A DNA stretch of 64,000 nt. Source: SGZJ01 sp949372955 (GTDB lineage Bacteria; Bacteroidota; Bacteroidia; Flavobacteriales; Flavobacteriaceae). Below, one piece after another: positions 58,736 through 64,000 of this stretch. The stretch lies in contig CASIAX010000010.1 in NCBI GenBank assembly GCA_949372955.1, positions 124,001 through 188,000 on the forward strand, written 5' to 3'. The notes beneath the pieces were generated by a model, which did not search any database, was not told where the DNA came from, and saw nothing but the letters and a program-made list of their open reading frames with translations. Numbering within the stretch: position 1 is the stretch's first letter; every line of letters begins with the position of its first letter. The position numbers were made by a program, and so were the translations under genes.

Positions 58736-58771
58736 AAAAAAAAGCTCATCTTAATCGATGGGCTTTTTTTT
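58736..58771. terminator. bidirectional terminator between M16 and EamA genes
   Basis: AAAAAAGCTCATC and GATGGGCTTTTTT form a 13-bp stem with one G-T pair and a 6-nt loop, followed by T-runs. The stop codon of the convergent EamA gene (58751-58753) lies in the loop, so the last codons of that gene form one arm of the hairpin. Confidence 0.85.
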
Positions 58772-59638
58772 GTTAGATAAATAAACTCCAATTATTATTA
58801 AAATTGTAGCAACTGCTTGATTAATATTAAAAAGTTCGCCGTCTAATATACCCCACAGGACAGATATAATTAACATTGAGTAAGTCACTGATGAAGCAAA
58901 GACTGGAGAAGATATTTGAATTAACTTATTGAACAATATTTTTGCCATTGCTGTGCCAAAAAAAGATAAAAGTAAAACGTATAATAAAGAATCATATAGT
59001 AAATCATTGTTTCTAAATTCTAAATCGAAAAATCCAGAATAAACTAAAACTATTATTGATGGAACAAAAATAACAAAGAACTGACCAGCAGCAATAGCTA
59101 CAGCATTAACGTCATATAAATATTTTTTTATCAAGTTAACATTAGTTGCATATAAAATAGAGCATATAATTACTAATCCTGAGTACAAATAGTTTTGATC
59201 TGGATTTAAATCAGAGCCTGATATTATTAACACTGAAGTACCTATAAAACCAATAATCACTCCAACAGATTGTGTTTTAGTAGTAGATATTTTAAATACA
59301 GCTAAGCCTATAAGAACTGTATTCATTGGAACGAGTGAGTTTAATATAGCCGCCACTGCACTATCTATTTGAGTTTCTGCAAATGCAAACAAAAATGCAG
59401 GAAAAAATGTGCCTATAACTGCCGATACAGCAATCCATCTCCATTTATCTTTTTGGATAGTCTTAATTTTGTTAAATGCTATTAAAAAAATCATTATTGA
59501 TGAGAATACTATTCTCAAAGAGCCAACTTGTAGGGGAGATAACCCAATTAAACTTTTTTTGATTAAGATAAATGAGCTCCCCCATATTAATGACAAAGCG
59601 ATGAGATATATCCATTTTTTTTCTAGCTTCATATTCAC
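58751..59638 (-). CDS. EamA/DMT-family transporter
   Basis: This protein (295 residues from GTG 59638, or 293 from ATG 59632) has ten membrane helices and two EamA domains: LIWGSSFILIKKSLIGLSPL in the first, and SSVTYSMLIISVLWGILDGE in the second. DMT transporters move amino acids, purines or metabolites; the substrate is unknown. The GTG start overlaps the gldD stop (GTGA). The 3' end lies in a bidirectional terminator. Confidence 0.92.
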   Translation of the reverse strand: MNMKLEKKWIYLIALSLIWGSSFILIKKSLIGLSPLQVGSLRIVFSSIMIFLIAFNKIKTIQKDKWRWIAVSAVIGTFFPAFLFAFAETQIDSAVAAILNSLVPMNTVLIGLAVFKISTTKTQSVGVIIGFIGTSVLIISGSDLNPDQNYLYSGLVIICSILYATNVNLIKKYLYDVNAVAIAAGQFFVIFVPSIIVLVYSGFFDLEFRNNDLLYDSLLYVLLLSFFGTAMAKILFNKLIQISSPVFASSVTYSMLIISVLWGILDGELFNINQAVATILIIIGVYLSNKKKPID

Positions 59639-60234
59639 TTGTCCACATTCCAGTTTAAGGATTCAATCAAATGATAAATATCATTTTTAAGATAATTTAA
59701 AGCAGGTAAGACTGAATCATATTTGGTATTAGATTTAAAATTTAAAATTCCAATTATAAGATTGTTAGTACTATCAGTAGCATAAAACTGATACGGAGAG
59801 GTTATATCTCCTTTAATATTTATTATGGATGCAAATACTTTTGTCTTTTCATTAACAAACTCCTGAACGGATGGTGGGCTTAAAGATTTTTTTAAATGTA
59901 TAGCCGTAAAATCACTGAGATATTTTAATCTATAATTCAAGTTATTAGATTTATTTAATTTAAAGTATTCTAATAAAATATCAGCTTTAATTAATGGATA
60001 GCTCAGCGTTTTAGATAAAAATAATTCGCTATTACTTTCAGAAATATTATCTAAAAGAGAGGTTTTTGAACTATTAATTTCTAAACTCACATTTGTATTA
60101 TCAAATTTTATTTTAGAATAATTAGGATCTGGGAAATCTAAACTTAAATACGCATTGGGTTTAGGTAAATCTATGCCTTCACATGAGCTAAAGAAAATAA
60201 TAATAAGTAAATAACAACTTAACTTAATATTCAT
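59635..60234 (-). CDS. gldD: gliding motility lipoprotein GldD
   Basis: This 199-residue lipoprotein (lipobox FSSC, Cys18) has the GldD marks LPKPNAYLSLDFPDPNYSKI at the N-terminus and TSPYQFYATDSTNNLIIGIL late. GldD is required for gliding and type IX secretion in Flavobacteria. It overlaps gldE by 4 nt (ATGA), the conserved order. Confidence 0.93.
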   Translation of the reverse strand: MNIKLSCYLLIIIFFSSCEGIDLPKPNAYLSLDFPDPNYSKIKFDNTNVSLEINSSKTSLLDNISESNSELFLSKTLSYPLIKADILLEYFKLNKSNNLNYRLKYLSDFTAIHLKKSLSPPSVQEFVNEKTKVFASIINIKGDITSPYQFYATDSTNNLIIGILNFKSNTKYDSVLPALNYLKNDIYHLIESLNWNVDK

Positions 60235-61484
60235 GTAATAGTAACTTTTACCTGATTGATTCGTTTTTTATCTACAGACTCTATTGTAAAAGTATAATTT
60301 TCAAAAATTACCTTACTATTTATTTTTGGAAAACTTTGAGAAATCTCTAAAATAAATCCAGCAATAGTTTCTGAATCACCTTTAAACGCATCAAAAGATT
60401 TAGAATCAATACTTAATATTTTATAAAAATCTTTCATAGATGTTTTACCTTCAAAAATATAATTTGAGTTGTCAAGTTTGGAAAATGATAAACTATCATC
60501 ATCAAATTCATCAGAAATATCTCCAACAATTTCTTCAATTACGTCCTCAAGAGAAATCACTCCAGACGTCCCGCCGTATTCATCAACAACAATAGCTAAA
60601 TGGATTTTTTTTTCTTGAAATTCCTGCATTAAATCATCAAGTTTTTTATTTTCTGGGATAAAAAATGGTTTTCTCAAAATTGATAACCAATTGAATTCTT
60701 TTTTATCCAAAAAAGGTAATAAATCTTTAACATATAATATTCCAATAATATTATCTAAATCATCTTTATAGATTGGAATTCTTGAAAAACTATTTTTAAC
60801 AATATTTTTTAAAATTTGTTCATAATTGAGAGTATTGCTAAATGCGTGAATATCAATTCTAGGACGCATTACTTCTCTCGTTTCTGTATTACCAAAAGAT
60901 AGAATTCCTTTTAATATTTTATGCTCCTGCTTTGTTGTTTCACCCGGGCTAGTTAAGTCTAAAGCATATGAGAGTTGCGCTAGGTCTAGATTAGCTTTTT
61001 TAAAGCTCAATTTATCTTTAATAAAATTAGATAGCTTTTGCATTGGAGAACTAAAAGGAGTAAGAATAATATCTAGTAATAAAAGTGGGTAAGTAACAAA
61101 TTTTGAGAATGCAAGATTATTTCTACTAGCATAAATTTTAGGTAATATTTCACCAAATAATAAAATTAAGAAAGTAGCTAATATAACTTCTAAAATAAAT
61201 TTTAATGCAGCTGACGCTATACTTTCAAATAAAACACTTCCTATCTGAGTAAATAAAATAACTATAGCAATATTTATAAAATTATTAGCTACTAAAATAG
61301 TTGCAAGTAATTTATTAGGGTTTGACAATAGTTTTTTAAGAAGCTCTATATAGCTAGAGTTTCTTTGGCTTTGTATCTGAGATTTAGACAATGAAAATAA
61401 AGCTACCTCCGAACCAGAAATAAGACCTGAAAAAATAAGAAGGATTACTAGTATTAAACTGTAATATATTAGAGGATCATTCAA
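60231..61484 (-). CDS. gldE: gliding motility protein GldE (CNNM/CBS/CorC type)
   Basis: This 417-residue protein has an N-terminal DUF21/CNNM membrane domain with about four helices (ending around 155), a pair of CBS domains (about 210-330, with EVMRPRIDIHAF and DEYGGTSGVISLEDVIEEIVGD) and a C-terminal CorC/HlyC domain. In Flavobacteria the gene next to gldD is gldE. It lies 15 nt after ssb. The related family members transport Mg/Co; GldE supports GldD. Confidence 0.93.
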   Translation of the reverse strand: MNDPLIYYSLILVILLIFSGLISGSEVALFSLSKSQIQSQRNSSYIELLKKLLSNPNKLLATILVANNFINIAIVILFTQIGSVLFESIASAALKFILEVILATFLILLFGEILPKIYASRNNLAFSKFVTYPLLLLDIILTPFSSPMQKLSNFIKDKLSFKKANLDLAQLSYALDLTSPGETTKQEHKILKGILSFGNTETREVMRPRIDIHAFSNTLNYEQILKNIVKNSFSRIPIYKDDLDNIIGILYVKDLLPFLDKKEFNWLSILRKPFFIPENKKLDDLMQEFQEKKIHLAIVVDEYGGTSGVISLEDVIEEIVGDISDEFDDDSLSFSKLDNSNYIFEGKTSMKDFYKILSIDSKSFDAFKGDSETIAGFILEISQSFPKINSKVIFENYTFTIESVDKKRINQVKVTIT

Positions 61485-61499
61485 TTAATAAAGGTTTAA

Positions 61500-61931
61500 T
61501 TAAAATGGTAAATCATCATTTAACTCAGCTGAACTGACAGTCGGTTGAGTACTAGTGTTTGTGTCAACAGTTGTATTAGAACTACTACTTTCATTTTTAG
61601 TATTTAAAAAGGTGAATTCTTGACAGTTAATCTCTGTTGAATATCTGTCAATTCCTTTGTCATCTTGCCATTTACGTGTTTTAATTCTTCCTTCTACATA
61701 TACTTTATCTCCTTTAGATAAATATTTTTGACAAATTTCTGCTGCCTTGTTACGAACTACAATATTATGCCACTCAGTATTGGTGACTTTTTCATTTGTC
61801 TGTTTGTTTGTATATGATTCGTTTGTAGCAAGAGGAAACCTGCCTATACACCCACCACCTTCGAAATTATGAATTTTAACATCGTCTCCTAAATGTCCAA
61901 TTAGTATTACCTTATTTAATGTGCCAGTCAT
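61500..61931 (-). CDS. ssb: single-stranded DNA-binding protein
   Basis: This 143-residue protein starts MTGTLNKVILIGHLGDDV, has the OB-fold segments TEWHNIVVRNKAAEIC and GDKVYVEGRIKTRKWQDDKG, a Ser/Thr-rich linker and the acidic C-terminal tip ELNDDLPF. The tip binds repair and replication partners. It lies between mutY and gldE. Confidence 0.97.
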   Translation of the reverse strand: MTGTLNKVILIGHLGDDVKIHNFEGGGCIGRFPLATNESYTNKQTNEKVTNTEWHNIVVRNKAAEICQKYLSKGDKVYVEGRIKTRKWQDDKGIDRYSTEINCQEFTFLNTKNESSSSNTTVDTNTSTQPTVSSAELNDDLPF

Positions 61932-61956
61932 CTTTTTATTTAAATTTAAGAAAATA

Positions 61957-63006
61957 TTATTTAATTGTTCGAAAATACGACTTAATAAATCTACTTAATA
62001 CAATAGGGAAAGGATAATTATCTAAATTTTTAATAGCGATAGAATCTTTAATTAAATTACTGGATTTTATTTCCCAAAATTTGATGAGTAACTTTCGGTG
62101 ACTCAGCATATGGATTTGAGGTTTATTATTTATTAATTTAACTTTATAATCAGATAACATAAGCTTTTTTGCTATTTGAGGATTGTTAAAAAAATTACTA
62201 TTATTTAATTCCTCATCAGATTTTACTAATGGGAACTGAAAAAGTTTTTGCCAAATTCCCTTTTCATCTCTTTTCTCAATAATAGTTTGATTATCACTAG
62301 AAATGAAAATTAAAAAATTAAAATGCTGAATTTTCACTTTAGTTTTTTTTGTCTTCACTGGTAACAAATATATTTTGTTATTAGAATGGGCACTACATCC
62401 CTCTTGTAAAACACAAACATCACAATTAGCTAACTTTGGTTTACAAATAGTAGAACCAAAATCCATTAAAGCTTGATTATGATCACCAATATTAACTTTT
62501 GGTAATAACTCAAAAGATAGTTTCTCAAAAGATTTTATCCCTAAAGAAGAATTAATTGGAGTATCAATGTTAAAATAGCGTGAAAGTAATCTAAAAACAT
62601 TTCCATCTAGCACAGCTTTTTTTTCTTCAAAACAGATTGAGGAAATTGCACTCGCAGTATATTTACCGACTCCTGGAAGATTCAATAGTTCAGAATAAGT
62701 TGTGGGGAAGATTCCTTTATGATCACTTACGATGAGTTTTGCTGTTTTATGAAGGTTTCGTGCCCTGGAGTAATAGCCTAAGCCTTCCCACAGCTTTAAA
62801 ATATCTTGTTCCTTTGCATCAGAGAGTGAGTATACATTTGGATAACGTTCCATAAATCGCGAATAATATGGAAGTCCTTGCTGTATTTTTGTTTGTTGAA
62901 GTATAATTTCAGAAAGCCATACAGAGTAAGGGTCTTTGTTGTGTCTCCATGGAAGATTTCTTTTATTTACATAATACCAATTATTGATTTGAGTGGTAAA
63001 ATTCAT
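61957..63006 (-). CDS. mutY: A/G-specific adenine glycosylase
   Basis: This 349-residue protein has the helix-hairpin-helix region with LPGVGKYTASAI, NLPWR and WLSEIILQQTKI (catalytic Glu), the catalytic Asp in ALMDFGSTIC, and the [4Fe-4S] cluster C-x6-C-x2-C-x5-C in CKPKLANCDVCVLQEGC. The C-terminal NUDIX-like domain (about 220-349) recognises 8-oxoG. It starts the mutY-ssb-gldE-gldD-EamA transcript, with a TATTTTTAC tract at 63025-63033. Confidence 0.96.
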   Translation of the reverse strand: MNFTTQINNWYYVNKRNLPWRHNKDPYSVWLSEIILQQTKIQQGLPYYSRFMERYPNVYSLSDAKEQDILKLWEGLGYYSRARNLHKTAKLIVSDHKGIFPTTYSELLNLPGVGKYTASAISSICFEEKKAVLDGNVFRLLSRYFNIDTPINSSLGIKSFEKLSFELLPKVNIGDHNQALMDFGSTICKPKLANCDVCVLQEGCSAHSNNKIYLLPVKTKKTKVKIQHFNFLIFISSDNQTIIEKRDEKGIWQKLFQFPLVKSDEELNNSNFFNNPQIAKKLMLSDYKVKLINNKPQIHMLSHRKLLIKFWEIKSSNLIKDSIAIKNLDNYPFPIVLSRFIKSYFRTIK

Positions 63007-63066
63007 GTATTGAGAAGATTGTGAGTAAAAATAAAGTTTATTATCAATAAATTAAGTTAAATAGCC

Positions 63067-63098
63067 TTGAAATATTGAATATAAAATACATATATTTG
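63067..63098 (+). promoter_or_regulatory. promoter of the HU gene
   Basis: TTG (63067-63069) and TATATTTG (63091-63098) are separated by 21 nt, close to the Bacteroidetes consensus. The leader would be about 30 nt. Confidence 0.75.
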
Positions 63099-63136
63099 CT
63101 GGCGTTGAAAAAACATAAAAAAAACTGATAAAATAA

Positions 63137-63427
63137 ATGACAAAAGCTGAAATTGTATCTAATGTTTCTCAAAAACTGGGAATAGAAAAAGCAGACGTTC
63201 AAGCAACAGTAGAATCGTTCATGAAAGAAGTAATTACTTCTCTAGAGAATGGTGAAAACGTATATTTAAGAGGTTTTGGAAGTTTTGTTGTAAAAACTAG
63301 AGCTGAAAAAACAGGAAGAAATATATCTAAAAATACTACAATTAAAATACCTGCTCATAATATTCCCGCTTTTAAACCGGCTAAAACATTTTTAGAAGGA
63401 GTGAAAACAAAAGTTCAGGTTAAATAA
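63137..63427 (+). CDS. hup: HU-family DNA-binding protein
   Basis: This 96-residue protein has MTKAEIVSNVSQKLGIEKAD, then FMKEVITSLENGENVYLRGF, GSFVVKTRAEKTGRNISK and IPAHNIPAFKPAKTF, the DNA-binding arm with the Pro that intercalates. It bends and packs DNA. It is divergent from mutY and precedes a tiny basic gene and rng. Confidence 0.96.
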   Translation: MTKAEIVSNVSQKLGIEKADVQATVESFMKEVITSLENGENVYLRGFGSFVVKTRAEKTGRNISKNTTIKIPAHNIPAFKPAKTFLEGVKTKVQVK

Positions 63428-63463
63428 TTTATGTTATAAATATTAATTTAAAAAATAAAATTT

Positions 63464-63553
63464 ATGCCAAGTGGTAAAAAAAGAAAAAGACATAAGGTAG
63501 CTACGCATAAACGTAAAAAAAGACGTAGAGCTAACCGTCACAAGAAAAAATAA
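63464..63553 (+). CDS. very basic 29-residue protein, probable ribosome-associated
   Basis: The short frame MPSGKKRKRHKVATHKRKK followed by RRRANRHKKK has 29 residues, of which about 18 are Lys, Arg or His. It begins with ATG at 63464, 36 nt after hup, and is followed by rng. The composition fits small ribosomal proteins. I recall a conserved tiny gene at this place in Flavobacteria but cannot name it. Its conserved-looking start and lack of hydrophobic residues suggest RNA binding, which is inference. Confidence 0.75.
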   Translation: MPSGKKRKRHKVATHKRKKRRRANRHKKK

Positions 63554-63692
63554 TTAATTATTCTTTCTACCTAAGTTCATTGAAAAAAAATTCATGTATA
63601 ATTTACGATAACTGATTTCGTATTCATGTGTTTGTCGACTTACATTAAATTTAATAATCAATTTATGCACAGCATAAATAAAAAATAACTTT

Positions 63693-64000
63693 ATGAATAA
63701 AGAACTAATAATACGTTCTAGTTCAAATATTGTTGATTTTGCATTACTTAAAGATGGAAAATTAGTTGAGTTTCAAAAAGACAAAGAAAGTAGTAAATAT
63801 AGTGTTGGTGATGTTTTTATCGCTAAAATAAGGAAATCTATTCCTGGACTAAATGCTGCTTTTGTGAATGTCGGGTACCACAAAGATGGTTTTTTACACT
63901 ATCACGATTTAGGACCTAAATTACCAACATATTTAAAATTTATTAAGGGTATTATCTCTGGTAAATTAAAAGATTACTCAATTGAAAATTTTACATTTGA
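63693..64000 (+). CDS. rng: ribonuclease G/E (N-terminal part)
   Basis: The first 102 codons are in the window. The protein starts MNKELIIRSSSNIVDFALL, followed by GKLVEFQKDKESSKYSVGDV and IYGKV-type S1 region FIAKIRKSIPGLNAAFVNVG with KDGFLHYHDLG. These match the N-terminal RNase G/S1 domain. It runs off the right edge. It cuts rRNA precursors and mRNA. Start ATG 63693 has no in-frame alternative before it. Confidence 0.93.
   Translation, partial: MNKELIIRSSSNIVDFALLKDGKLVEFQKDKESSKYSVGDVFIAKIRKSIPGLNAAFVNVGYHKDGFLHYHDLGPKLPTYLKFIKGIISGKLKDYSIENFTF

Overview
This window comes from an AT-rich bacterium of the Bacteroidetes, almost certainly a marine member of the Flavobacteriaceae. The sequence evidence is a SusC/SusD polysaccharide-utilisation locus, the gliding-motility genes gldD and gldE, many Bacteroidetes-only DUF families (DUF3098, DUF3127, DUF3784, DUF4271, DUF4296), a DNA polymerase III alpha subunit with a fused N-terminal proofreading exonuclease, almost no Shine-Dalgarno-like sites, and repeated upstream boxes matching the Bacteroidetes -7 consensus TAnnTTTG. 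Genes are dense, with many 1-4 nt stop/start overlaps, which points to a compact genome. I see no insertion sequence, prophage, CRISPR array or plasmid-like segment.

Layout. 1-11139 (minus strand) is a polysaccharide-utilisation operon whose gene content fits beta-1,3-glucan (laminarin): SusC, SusD, two surface lipoproteins with PKD-like domains, a GH16 laminarinase-type lipoprotein, a GH3 beta-glucosidase lipoprotein and the start of a LacI-family regulator. A strong hairpin (3567-3604) separates the binding/transport genes from the enzymes. 11498-11673 holds tRNA-Asp(GTC) with its promoter and terminator. 11733-18482 carries trxA, exonuclease-fused dnaE, a small lipoprotein gene, rpsP with a frameshifted repetitive tail, and rimM. 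18521-25522 is a redox and catabolic block: a Rieske oxygenase, glutaryl-CoA dehydrogenase, DUF3050, an SGNH hydrolase and, in convergent orientation, an Mrp/NifU/ferredoxin-NADP reductase/[2Fe-2S] ferredoxin operon, then atl and trmB. 26260-34470 holds a PhoB/PhoR-like two-component pair, a LuxE-like synthetase, tyrS, pyrC, a dolichyl-phosphate-mannose-synthase-like glycosyltransferase and hemD. 34478-43856 covers pckA, a saccharopine-dehydrogenase-family gene with an Lrp regulator, leuS and the ftsX-DUF3098-uppP-truB operon. 43853-49347 is a DUF3127/AtoE-like/tandem PPK2 operon, a histidine kinase, a HIT protein and greA.

49896-53989 is a likely vitamin-uptake locus: a TPP riboswitch in front of a TonB-dependent receptor, with pnuC-type transporter and NadR-like kinase genes just upstream. 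54247-55066 encodes ribosomal proteins L27 and L21. 55297-58713 encodes an active/inactive M16 peptidase pair. 58751-63006 is the conserved mutY-ssb-gldE-gldD cluster followed by an EamA transporter. 63137 to the end holds an HU gene, a 29-residue very basic protein and the start of ribonuclease G/E.

How it fits together. Laminarin is bound and cut at the cell surface by the GH16 enzyme and binding lipoproteins, imported by SusCD and finished by the GH3 enzyme. PEP carboxykinase, glutaryl-CoA dehydrogenase and saccharopine dehydrogenase suggest growth also on amino acids. The most useful observations are the one-base frameshift in the EEAPAT repeat tail of rpsP, the TPP-riboswitch receptor with a visible candidate expression platform, an SSB-type C-terminal tip on the DUF3127 protein, the PKD-type domain shared by neighbouring PUL genes, and several candidate leader or divergent-promoter structures. 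I did not find an obvious wholly new multi-gene system.
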